Shown piece by piece: positions 17,356 to 26,500 of a DNA stretch of 64,000 bases. A program made the translations under genes and the position numbers. The stretch's first letter is position 1; each line of letters starts with the position of its first letter. The DNA lies in assembly GCA_965601455.1 (NCBI GenBank), contig OZ271831.1, forward strand, positions 1,302,001 through 1,366,000. The letters run 5' to 3'. Under the pieces are notes generated by a model. It ran no database searches and was not told the origin of the DNA. It saw nothing but the letters and a program-made list of their open reading frames with translations. Source of the DNA: JANQEU01 sp965601455. GTDB lineage: Bacteria; Bacteroidota; Bacteroidia; Cytophagales; Cyclobacteriaceae.

Positions 17356-17381
17356 CCATTCCAATGAGGAATGGTTTTTTT
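17356..17381 (+). terminator. Rho-independent terminator after the LytTR operon
   Basis: A perfect 7-bp stem CCATTCC / GGAATGG (17356-17362 with 17368-17374) has loop AATGA and is followed by seven T. It ends the rightward operon, and its T-run overlaps the last codons of the leftward permease gene. Confidence 0.8.
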
Positions 17382-19824
17382 ATTCATCCCGAAGTGTTGT
17401 CGCCGGATTCTTCCTTGCATTTCGGGAAACGATAGCTCCATTTATTACAAGAATAAGAGCAAGAATAATAGTTGCTGCTATGATGAAGTTCAAAGGCGAG
17501 ATACTGACGGCATCATTAAAATCCTTTAACCATTCAACAGATACTAAGTAACTAATTCCTACACCGAATAGTAGTGATACAAGTAAAAGGCGAACAAAAT
17601 CACGAGTTAGCAGTCCTATCAACTGTGTAAGGCTGGCGCCCAGAACCTTGCGTATACCAAACTCCTTGGTCCTTTGTTCTGTGGTGTAGCTAATCAAACC
17701 AACGAGGCCAAGTACTGCAATAAAAAGTGCTAGTACGGTGGCAATATCAATGATCTTACCCAGCTTCATCTCATTCCTGAATGCTTCGTCAAACTCATCA
17801 TTCATAAACATGTAACTAAATGGCAATCCACCGGAATGCTTGTTCCACTCCTCTTCAAGAAATTTCAAGGTATTTTCGTACCCATCCTGATCCTTCTGTG
17901 TCATTCTTGTAATGAGGTAGGTGCGTTCAGGTTGCCACATAGGAGCATCCAATGAAAATAAAGCCATTGGCTCTACATCCATCTGTACAGACCAGAAGTT
18001 GAAGTCTTTCAAAACACCGATCACCTGGAAGTCCTCATTTTGAGTTCGAATTCTTTTCCCAATGACCTCCGTAGGATCTTCATCTGGGTTCATAAAGCCC
18101 ATGCTCACTGCACTGCTTTCGTTAATAATCACCGATGACTTGTCACCTTCACCACTTTCAAAGAAGTACCTACCTGCCACCAGTTCTAATCCAAGTACCG
18201 AACTAAATGATGGGTCGGCATGCAGTTGCGTTACAGAAAGCTCCTCTACTTCACTGTTAATTGGTTGAATAATATCCTGATTCCAGGTGTAGGGGGGCAC
18301 TGCCTTAGATTTTGATACCTGCTGGAAATACGGACTATTTTCAAGAGAATTGACAAATGCGTCAGTGCTTGTTCCCAACCATTCCAATCGGTTTACCGTG
18401 AGAACGTGTTCCTCGTCAAAACCCAAATCCTTCTGTGTGATAAACTTTAATTGATCCCTGACAATGAAAGCCATGGAGATGAGAGCTATGGAAATAGCAA
18501 ATTGAAAGATGACCAATATGTTTCTAAAACTCAGGTTTCCACTAATTTTCAGTTTGCCTTTAAGCACTTCTACGACCTTAAAGCGAGTGAGGAACCATGC
18601 AGGATAGGTACCGGCAATGAATCCCGTGAACAGGATCAATCCAATCACCATTAGGATGATCAAAGGATCTTTAAATACGTTTATTTCCAGCGATTTTTCA
18701 GCAATATTGTTAAAACCTCCTTTGAATAGTTCAACCATTCCTAAACCGAGGATAACGGCTATTGTCGAGTAAATGAGAGCTTCAGTCAGAAACTGAATTC
18801 GAATTTGTCCATTACTTGATCCAAGAACTTTTTGTATACCAATTTCTTTTACCCGATTGGAATACCTGGCAGTGGATAGGTTCATGAAATTGACGCAGGA
18901 CAAGAATAGGATCAATAGCGCTACCAAGGAGAAGGCCATAACATTCTGCCTGCTTCCCTGTGGGCCCAGGCGGTTTGGTATGTTTCGTGAATTGAGATAG
19001 ATATCTCCAAAAGATTGCAAAAACAATTCCCAATTCAATCGTTCTACATCCTCAGCGCTATTGTATGCAGCTGGAAGTTCTGCCAACTGTGATTTTATCT
19101 GACCAATATCAGTTTGCTCATCGATCAATACGTAGGTAACAAAAGTTGTCCACCACCATGTGTTCTCTCTCCTTTTTATGTTCGGAAAACTATTCATCGT
19201 GATCAGGATGTTGAAATCAAAATGAGATTGGTCTGGATAATCCTCAACCACGCCTCTTACTTGAACCGTTCTTTTATTCTCTCTTTGACCAATTGATAAT
19301 TGCCGTCCAACAACATCCTCCGTACCGAAATAGCGTATTGCTGTATTCTTAGTTAGAATAACGGTGTTAGGTTCATCAAAGGAATCTTGAAATTCACCAG
19401 CCAATGGCGATACTGAAAAGACATCAAAGAAATTAGGGTCTATTGCAAGTATATTCCACTCTTCGAAGGCTTTTTGTTCACCATTATTTTCAGAAACACT
19501 CACCAGCTGAGTACCTCCCAACCAGGGGTAGTGCAGCCGAACCACTTCCTTAACACCAGGGACTTTCTCACGTATTGCACCCGCCACACCTGGACCGGTT
19601 GACCCAAATACATCATTTCCCTGAATCCAAATATTGGTCATATTGACACGATAGATGGAAGAACCATTTTGATGGAAGGTGTCGTAGCTCAATTCATCAC
19701 TTACATAAAGGAAGATCATGATCACACTGCAAGAGCCAACTGCCAATCCCACCACATTGAGAATAGAGAAAAATCTTTCCCTTATCATGACACGGAGAGC
19801 AATTCGAAGTCTGTATAGCCACAT
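17380..19824 (-). CDS. ABC transporter permease, MacB/FtsX-like
   Basis: 814 residues from ATG 19824. Standard Bacteroidota arrangement: N-terminal helix FFSILNVVGLAVGSCSVIM (split at residues 18-40), DELSYDTFH, a MacB periplasmic core, FtsX helices with the loop SNRVKEIGIQKVLGSSNGQ, a second core and a final FtsX block with EFGIRKVLGASLTQLIG. Unlike the permease at 1-2568 it has no prefix domain and no PadR neighbour. No ATPase lies nearby. It is transcribed alone toward the operon end at 17234. Substrate unknown; roles in export or envelope stress are typical of the family. Confidence 0.9.
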   Translation of the reverse strand: MWLYRLRIALRVMIRERFFSILNVVGLAVGSCSVIMIFLYVSDELSYDTFHQNGSSIYRVNMTNIWIQGNDVFGSTGPGVAGAIREKVPGVKEVVRLHYPWLGGTQLVSVSENNGEQKAFEEWNILAIDPNFFDVFSVSPLAGEFQDSFDEPNTVILTKNTAIRYFGTEDVVGRQLSIGQRENKRTVQVRGVVEDYPDQSHFDFNILITMNSFPNIKRRENTWWWTTFVTYVLIDEQTDIGQIKSQLAELPAAYNSAEDVERLNWELFLQSFGDIYLNSRNIPNRLGPQGSRQNVMAFSLVALLILFLSCVNFMNLSTARYSNRVKEIGIQKVLGSSNGQIRIQFLTEALIYSTIAVILGLGMVELFKGGFNNIAEKSLEINVFKDPLIILMVIGLILFTGFIAGTYPAWFLTRFKVVEVLKGKLKISGNLSFRNILVIFQFAISIALISMAFIVRDQLKFITQKDLGFDEEHVLTVNRLEWLGTSTDAFVNSLENSPYFQQVSKSKAVPPYTWNQDIIQPINSEVEELSVTQLHADPSFSSVLGLELVAGRYFFESGEGDKSSVIINESSAVSMGFMNPDEDPTEVIGKRIRTQNEDFQVIGVLKDFNFWSVQMDVEPMALFSLDAPMWQPERTYLITRMTQKDQDGYENTLKFLEEEWNKHSGGLPFSYMFMNDEFDEAFRNEMKLGKIIDIATVLALFIAVLGLVGLISYTTEQRTKEFGIRKVLGASLTQLIGLLTRDFVRLLLVSLLFGVGISYLVSVEWLKDFNDAVSISPLNFIIAATIILALILVINGAIVSRNARKNPATTLRDE

Positions 19825-19974
19825 AGCTTTTCTAATTTGCCTTTATCAATATAAAGACCTTGCCACAATCGAAATGTATGCTAAAAACGCTTACAAGGAA
19901 GGTTTATGTTTAATCATGACTTTAAGTTGTATCACGTAGGACAATCAGATGTTCGTTTTTGATACAAAGTCGCT

Positions 19975-20487
19975 TTACTCATTGTCCTTTGTTCGAAGAA
20001 TCAATGAGGAGAAAAGCGCAATAATCAGTCCAATTGGAAAAATCTCCATAAAGGTAAGAGGAACTCTTATGAAAGGATTTTTATAGTTTTCAATCCAGTC
20101 ACTCATCTGTCTTTTGCTTTCTTCCACTTCTTCTATGCTTGCTCCCTCACTTTCCATTTTTTCTATGGTCATCGCTTGATACTCTGTAGCAAAGTCAGGC
20201 ATGAAGTTAGGGAAGTAAATTTCCCAACCGATGACATAAACGCAACTAGCTATGGCTACAATACTTAGGCCTTTCATAAAGGCAGCTTTGAATTTTATTT
20301 TTCCTCCATTTTCATGCTTGTATTGCCGAATTCCAAAGAATACGAATGACATCGCAACAACCATAGCAACATAACCAATTAGCTCGCTAGATGAAGAAAC
20401 GAATGATTCCGGTCCAAAAATTCCGGATAGAATAAAACCAGATGTGGATATAAGTCCACCAATAAGTCCGTAGGTAATTGTCTTCAT
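19975..20487 (-). CDS. DUF4199 membrane protein
   Basis: 170 residues from ATG 20487, preferred to a TTG at 20502 because it begins MKTITYGLIGG right at the first helix. Four membrane helices are evident: LIGGLISTSGFILSGIF, LIGYVAMVVAMSFVFFGI, GLSIVAIASCVYVIGW, and FMEIFPIGLIIALFSSLIL. GIRQYKHENGGKIKFKAAF between helices 2 and 3 is the conserved core of DUF4199. The family is confined largely to Bacteroidota and has no known function. It follows the LuxR-type gene by about 40 bases and the ion channel further up, on one strand. Confidence 0.8.
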   Translation of the reverse strand: MKTITYGLIGGLISTSGFILSGIFGPESFVSSSSELIGYVAMVVAMSFVFFGIRQYKHENGGKIKFKAAFMKGLSIVAIASCVYVIGWEIYFPNFMPDFATEYQAMTIEKMESEGASIEEVEESKRQMSDWIENYKNPFIRVPLTFMEIFPIGLIIALFSSLILRTKDNE

Positions 20488-20529
20488 AAATGTTTTCTTC
20501 AAAGGAGATAAAGTATTACTTCCTTACTG

Positions 20530-21003
20530 TCACCCGAAAGTATGATTTTCCTCTGAATATGATATAATTCCCATTTTTCTAGCCTTATCAATTGCCTGAG
20601 TTCTCCTTTTGGCGTGAAGTTTTAAATAAATACTGCTTACATGTGTCTTAACAGTATTAAGTGACACGAAGAGCTGATCAGCAATTTGCTGATTGGAGTT
20701 TCCATCAGCCATTTTAACCAAGACTTCTAGCTCGCGCTTACTCAAAACACCTTGATCCATTATGACTCGGGATACCGGGGAGTTAAGAACTCTGAGAGTC
20801 CTTGAAGCTATCCATGAACCAATTGCAATTCCGGTTACGATCAAAAGAACACCATATAGTTCAAGAGGAAGATCATAAATCAAGGTCTTGTATTGAATGA
20901 CCTGTAATCCGATCAATAAGATTCCCATCATCAGTCCGTAAACCCAAAAGACTGGAAATTTTCTTCTTCCAATGTATCCACGAATGCTCTTGTTTTTCTC
21001 CAT
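20530..21003 (-). CDS. Membrane-anchored LuxR-type helix-turn-helix regulator
   Basis: 157 residues. Two membrane helices (WVYGLMMGILLIGLQVI near 20-36 and LYGVLLIVTGIAIGSWIA near 49-66) precede a C-terminal GerE/LuxR HTH: LSKRELEVLVKMADGNSNQQ, IADQLFVSLNTVKTHV and SSIYLKLHAKRRTQAI. There is no receiver domain, so membrane anchoring replaces phosphorylation control. It lies between the ion-channel gene (62-base gap) and the DUF4199 gene on one strand. Pairs of membrane LuxR-type proteins with DUF4199 proteins are often seen in Bacteroidota; mechanism unknown. Confidence 0.85.
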   Translation of the reverse strand: MEKNKSIRGYIGRRKFPVFWVYGLMMGILLIGLQVIQYKTLIYDLPLELYGVLLIVTGIAIGSWIASRTLRVLNSPVSRVIMDQGVLSKRELEVLVKMADGNSNQQIADQLFVSLNTVKTHVSSIYLKLHAKRRTQAIDKARKMGIISYSEENHTFG

Positions 21004-21065
21004 TGACGAGATCGGTTGGAACAGGAAGAAAGTTAGAAAATTTTGAGAATAAGAGACGTCGATCT

Positions 21066-21938
21066 TTACTGACTCTGCGAGTGATCCTGCTTTTTTATCT
21101 GCTTCTCAAGGTTGTTGAGTTTTCGATTCATTGATCGAAGATTAAGCATTACCTCTTCGTGTTCTTCTGACAACAGGTCCCGGAGAATTTGTTCTTCTTC
21201 TTTCAACGCCTTTCTATTGACCTCGTTCATTGTGTTAACAACTACGGCAATAAAAACATTGAGAGTAGTGTAAGTAGCCAGGAGAATGAACGGAATAAAG
21301 AACAGGTAGGAGAAAGGTAATTTCTCCATCATGGGTCTTGCTATTCCCGAAGACCAGCTTTCCAAAGTCATAATCTGGAAAAGTGTAAAAAAGGAGTCTC
21401 CGATGGACCCGAAGTAACCGGGGAAGGCTTGGCCATAAAGATCTGTCCCGATAACGGCGAAAATGTAGAATATCATGATAAGGAGCACGACAATCCATCC
21501 TATACTGGGTATAGAGAGAATTAGGGACTCAATGATCAATCGAAGTTTTGGAATGTTTTTGACCAGTCGTATGGTCCTGAGAATACGAAGGGTTCTTAGG
21601 ATGTGTAGAGGTCCGGTGGCAGGTACCAGGGCAATACCCACAATAAGAATATCAAATACATTCCATGCATTCAGAAAAAATCGCTCCCTGTAAACGATCA
21701 GTTTTAGAATGATTTCAATGCAGAACAGTCCAAGGATATAATTGTCAATTGCGGATAGCCATAGTCCAAACACCGAAATTACTGTAGGTGATGTTTCAAG
21801 GCCGATGGTTACAGCATTAATTATGATTAATACTACAATCAACATTTGAAAGAATCTTGATTCAAGAAATCCCTTAAGATCCTCCAGGGTGCTGAGTCTA
21901 TGAAGTACTAATTTGGTTGGCTCTTTCTTGTCTTTCAT
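21066..21938 (-). CDS. NaChBac-like voltage-gated ion channel
   Basis: 290 residues from ATG 21938; a TTG 21 bases upstream is possible. It has the six-helix plan of a single-domain bacterial sodium channel. The S4 sensor carries Arg at 115, 118, 121 and 124 spaced every third residue (RTLRILRTIR). The pore loop holds the selectivity filter TLESWS at 191-196, the same core as NaChBac/NavAb (TLESW). S6 follows (LNVFIAVVVNTMNEV) with the conserved Asn, then an acidic segment and coiled coil (about 245-285) expected to hold the tetramer together. It probably carries Na+ across the inner membrane. It appears to head a transcript with the LuxR-type and DUF4199 genes. Confidence 0.93.
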   Translation of the reverse strand: MKDKKEPTKLVLHRLSTLEDLKGFLESRFFQMLIVVLIIINAVTIGLETSPTVISVFGLWLSAIDNYILGLFCIEIILKLIVYRERFFLNAWNVFDILIVGIALVPATGPLHILRTLRILRTIRLVKNIPKLRLIIESLILSIPSIGWIVVLLIMIFYIFAVIGTDLYGQAFPGYFGSIGDSFFTLFQIMTLESWSSGIARPMMEKLPFSYLFFIPFILLATYTTLNVFIAVVVNTMNEVNRKALKEEEQILRDLLSEEHEEVMLNLRSMNRKLNNLEKQIKKQDHSQSQ

Positions 21939-22179
21939 TACCGGTTGGCAGATTTGCAAGTATGCTATGAAATACTACAATTCACAACTTGAAATGAGGT
22001 GTGATTTCACTAGTCGACGTCAAAAATGGGATAAGAGTTCTTACTATTACTAGAAAGTTTGATCAAATTTTTATCGGGCATGCATTCAGTCAGGATTCTG
22101 ACTTCATATGGCAGAAATTTTCATCACTATTCAAAGATCAGATAGTAATTTTACCATATTGATTTAAACGTGACTACCC

Positions 22180-22584
22180 ATGCGAACTGTTATTGAATCC
22201 ACCCGAGTAACTCCATTTATCCAATTCGATAAAGAGGCAAGTTTATTTGAAATTAAAGGACGTTCCAATCCTGAGGTTGCACCTTATTTTTATGAACCAG
22301 TTTTTCAGTTACTGGAGAACTACCAGCCGGAAAGAAGCGATACACTGGTAGCTAATTTTTCCCTTGAATACTTTAACACCAGTTCATCAAAATGTATTCT
22401 TGGCATTTTGAAGCGTTTGGAAAGAATTCGTTCAAAGGGTCAACCTGTTGAAATAAATTGGTATTATGAGGAGTACGATGAAGATGCTCTTGAGATCGGA
22501 GAGGACATGAATTATTTTGTGAATGTACCTTTCAACTTCATCCCTTATGATGAGGATGAATTAGAATCCACGATGTCATATTAA
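22180..22584 (+). CDS. SiaC family regulatory phosphoprotein (DUF1987)
   Basis: 134 residues. It shows the DUF1987 pattern: TPFIQFDKEASLFEIKGRS at the N-terminus, EYFNTSSSKCILGIL with the probable phosphorylated Thr67, and VEINWYYEEYDEDALEIGED. In Pseudomonas the homologue SiaC binds and activates a diguanylate cyclase when dephosphorylated, controlled by a kinase (SiaB) and phosphatase (SiaA). No SiaA, SiaB or cyclase gene is near, so partners are elsewhere or different. It is transcribed alone, with a 220-base gap before it and a 105-base gap after. Confidence 0.85.
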   Translation: MRTVIESTRVTPFIQFDKEASLFEIKGRSNPEVAPYFYEPVFQLLENYQPERSDTLVANFSLEYFNTSSSKCILGILKRLERIRSKGQPVEINWYYEEYDEDALEIGEDMNYFVNVPFNFIPYDEDELESTMSY

Positions 22585-22689
22585 TGGTAACTAACACTTG
22601 TTTCATATCGGGCATTTCAAAATACATCCAAACGGAAGTTCTTTTTTCATCCTGTCGGAATCCTTTAGACAAATGATTGTTATAGTACT

Positions 22690-23256
22690 ATGTTGAGGAG
22701 ATTTAGGAAATTATTCGAGAAGAAGAAGAAGCCAAGTGATTACACAACATCACCATTCTTCACTGAGAGAATTGAACGAACCGATAACTTTCTTTCACAA
22801 TTTAGCTTATGGGTAGCTGGAAGTGGACCTTCTGATACGTTTAGAAAGTGGGAAGAGGATGGAGAGTTTGGCCATCTCTTTTCAATAATGAAGAATCCAA
22901 AAGCAAATGGATTTGTTGTTCGGTCCTATCCACATGAAAAGTATGAATTTGATTTCATCATGGATCATTTGAAAAATAAGGTTTTGGATTTTGGATATGT
23001 TCTTCAGAGTGCGGACCGGAGATTCTTTGAGATGGATAATGCGATGAGAACAATAGATCGATATTACCTAAAGCCAAAACTCAGGACAGAGGATTTTGTA
23101 GATAAAAGAAGACAACTATACGGTAATATTCTTATCGAACTAGAAAAAGTGGATCAAAAACCCAGAAACATTCGTTTTCTATCGACAGTGTTCTCAGACC
23201 ATAAATATCACGAACCCTTTCCTTTTGATGATTTACTTGATCGTCTTTTGGTATAA
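22690..23256 (+). CDS. Conserved hypothetical protein
   Basis: 188 residues. The N-terminus is very basic (MLRRFRKLFEKKKKPS), the rest mixed alpha/beta with aromatic-rich stretches (FFTERIERTDNFLSQF, HEKYEFDFIMDHLKNKV, RYYLKPKLRTEDFVDKR). No signal peptide, membrane helix or known motif is seen, so it is probably cytoplasmic. I do not recognise the family. Phrasing such as FGYVLQSADRRFFE and normal codon use support a real gene. It ends 4 bases before the convergent TIGR03643 gene. Confidence 0.65.
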   Translation: MLRRFRKLFEKKKKPSDYTTSPFFTERIERTDNFLSQFSLWVAGSGPSDTFRKWEEDGEFGHLFSIMKNPKANGFVVRSYPHEKYEFDFIMDHLKNKVLDFGYVLQSADRRFFEMDNAMRTIDRYYLKPKLRTEDFVDKRRQLYGNILIELEKVDQKPRNIRFLSTVFSDHKYHEPFPFDDLLDRLLV

Positions 23257-23260
23257 GAGG

Positions 23261-23530
23261 TTATCTTTTGGACAGCTTATTTAGGCTGATTGATCGCTGG
23301 CTTTTACTCTTGAATCTAAGACGTTTTTCATTCCCTGGTTTGGTATGCTTAGTTGAACGCCCTTGCACTCTTTTTCTCCACATTCTGAAACTAGAAGGCT
23401 TCATGTGTTTTCGCATTAACCCAATCACCTCTTTTTCATTTAAACCAAATTGCAGTTCTATGGCATTAAATGGCGTCCTGTCTTCCCAAGCCATTTCTAT
23501 TACCCTATCAATATCTTGTTCTGTGATCAT
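23261..23530 (-). CDS. TIGR03643/DUF2805 family protein
   Basis: 89 residues. The sequence MAWEDRTPFNAIELQFGLNE and KEVIGLMRKHMKPSSFRMWR is diagnostic of the TIGR03643 (DUF2805) family of small basic, helix-turn-helix-like proteins. The C-terminus is Arg/Lys-rich (RVQGRSTKHTK), suggesting nucleic-acid contact; function is not established. Its ATG overlaps the NRPS 1 stop (TGATG), so it is translated from the tail of the biosynthetic operon. Whether it serves the cluster or merely lies downstream cannot be told. Confidence 0.82.
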   Translation of the reverse strand: MITEQDIDRVIEMAWEDRTPFNAIELQFGLNEKEVIGLMRKHMKPSSFRMWRKRVQGRSTKHTKPGNEKRLRFKSKSQRSISLNKLSKR

Positions 23531-26500
23531 CAGTTACTAGTGCTTTCCCTTTCTTTCAGAAGTTGTTTGATTCGCTTTTCTATGATTGTTGATAGGGATC
23601 GGATGGTATTATTCTCAAAGATTTCGGAGATACTTAATTCAATACGAAGATTTTCTTTGACTTTCGCCAAAATTCTAATGGCGTTAAGGGAGTTTCCGCC
23701 GATATCAAAAAGTGAATCTGTTACACTGATCGTTGGTTGATTTAGTATCTCTATCCAAATCTTCAAAACCATTTCTTCCAGGCGATTTTCAGGCTTGATA
23801 ATCTGACTGGATTGTTTTGGTTTGTTCATTGCCGACAACTCCTTTAGATCAATTTTTCCATTTTCATTGGTTGGAAACTGATCTAGTTGTATGAAGTGCT
23901 CAGGGAGTAGTTGAGCTGGAATTTTCTCCTCCAGGTGTTCTTTAAGTTTATCTGAATCCACTTTCTCTTCGGCGGTGAAGTACACAACCAGAGTTTTGTT
24001 ATCAGCTGTTTTTAATCCGATGTCTTCGTATAGCTGTTGAATCAGGGCTGGATCAATTTCATCATTTAGTTCATCGATAGCTTCATCTTTTGTCTTATGC
24101 CCAATTCGTACATCCCAACTATATGGGAAGGCATAATTGTGGTAGCCTCTGTTTCTCTTGTGAATGTGGATACCCAGATCATTGATGATACAATTGGTTG
24201 ATCGTCCAGTATCAGCGGGTCTTTGCCATCCTATTTGATGCAGGTAGTCATATAATTGCGTCAGATCAACATCACAATACCGGTAAAAGTCTAGGAATTC
24301 GACTTTCTCAAAAACGTCATCGTTTTCAAACATTGAAACGTCAAGATTATCGCTGACGGCATCTTTGACACGATGGTAAGCCTTTCTAGCCTCAAGTATG
24401 GTTTCGTCAAGATCTTTGTTCATGAACTTGTCTCCAACAAAAAGCTCTTCTGTCAAGCGAGTCTCAAAAAACTGCCCCCTCGATAGCCCGGTAACAATAG
24501 TTGGGATCCCCTTTTGCAAGGCCAATTGCGTACTTAATGTGTAAACAGTTTTGAAGCAGCCGTTACATACATTGTCATAGCGCCGAATGCTATCGATGAA
24601 TATTTCATTCATTTTATCCGTCTTCCCATAAATGTGGTCCACTTCCAATCTTTGAACTACCCGGTCGATATTTGCCTTTGCCTGGTCGGAAATAAAACCA
24701 TTATCAAGGGTGAAAGCCAGGATATTCATTCCCATTTCCTTGAGTTGTGCAAGAACGTAAGTGCTGTCTTTGCCGCCACTTAAAAGAGCAAGACAATCGT
24801 ATTCTCCCGTTTTGTTTCTTCGTGATCGGTCCAATCGCTCTTTAAGGGCGTCCATATCACGGAAGTAATGCTTTACCTTTTCCTTATAGTTATCGAAGGA
24901 ATTACACAGGTGGCAAACACCATTTTCATCGAATGAAATATCCGGGTAATTTGAAGGTAATCCGCAGTTGGTACAGTATTGATGAGGCTCTTGATATCGA
25001 TCAACATCTACCGCTTCATAAACTACATGGGCTTCCTTAATTCCGGGAAATTCTAAAATAAGCTTTTCAAGTTCCTGAGGCTCAAATCGAATGCCATTGA
25101 CCTTGAGTTGACGGTCAACTCTTCCAATGTAATCGAGATTTCCTTCATCATCCAAGCGAACCTGGTCACCTGTCTGGTAAAGCCTTTCATTTTCCTCGAA
25201 TGGATTATTGATAAATTTTTCGGCGGTTAATTCCGGGGCTTCCAAATACCCATACGCCAGGTTTATACCCTTCAGATACAATTGACCAGGGACACCGGTT
25301 GGGACAATATTCATCCCTTCGTCCAGCACCAGGTAGCCTGTACCCTTCATAGGTTTTCCAATGGGTACCGAATAACTTGTACTTTCAGAATCGTATTTTG
25401 CTACAATGCAACCAATGGTACCTTCTGTAGGTCCATATTCATTAAATATTTTAAGATTCTTTCCAAACTTCCTGGTTAGATCCGAAGCTAAAGAGGTGGA
25501 TAATTCTTCTCCACCCAATATCATAACTTTTGGTTGTATAGCAGGTCGAGATTCTTCAATCAATAGCTGCGCATGCGATGGGGTTAATTTTATGGCATTG
25601 GATCGGTTGCTCTTTGCCACGTCAAGAATGGATAGTTCTCTGACTGAAGAACCCGCTGGAAAGATCTCGATGGTACCACCTGTGACAATTGGAAGAAATA
25701 TGGATGTTAAGGTAAGATCAAAGCCTATAGATGTGAACAGAGGCATTGACAAGGGCTCATTATTCGTATAAAGCTCAAGGCAATTATGCAAATAGTTTGC
25801 TAATGATTCTCGTTTTACCTGTACACCTTTGGGCTTTCCTGTTGAACCCGAAGTGAAAAGGACATAGGATTCCGTGTACTCAGCTTTCTCTTTCCACTCT
25901 ATACTTTCTTGTACGTCTGAGACCAAAGAGTTTGAGTCAATTACTTTATCAGATGATTTCGCTAGCCAACTGTTATCGGAGATGATCAATTTGGCGTTCG
26001 TTGTTGATAAAATATGTGATATTCTCTCACGGGGGAAATTGTGAGGAATGGGAACAAAACTGGCATTCAGCTTCAGTACTGCCAGGATAGATGTGACTAA
26101 CTCCTTGCTTCTATCAAGGTTGATTACTACTCGGTCACCTTCTTCTACACCCTTTTGAAGCAACGTCGAAGCTACTTTGTCAATCTCTACAGAAAGCTCT
26201 TCGTAGGTCAGTGAATGGTCACCATCCACAACTGCGATTGCATTTGTTGTTGATTTGAAGGCTTTTTGTAAGCTTTCTGAAAGTTTAGGAACACAAGAAT
26301 AAAAAATGGGTTTTGATCGCTCCAGCTGATTTTCTATATCCTTGTCGGTAGATAAGGAGATACGCGATAACGGGTTTTGATCGTCTTCGAGAAAAGCTTC
26401 AATTACTTTTCCGAATTGTTTAGTGACCTCTTCAAATTTGGATTCAAATAGCTCAGTTTTGAGATCCAGGTAAATGTCGAGGTTTTCGAGATTATTATAA

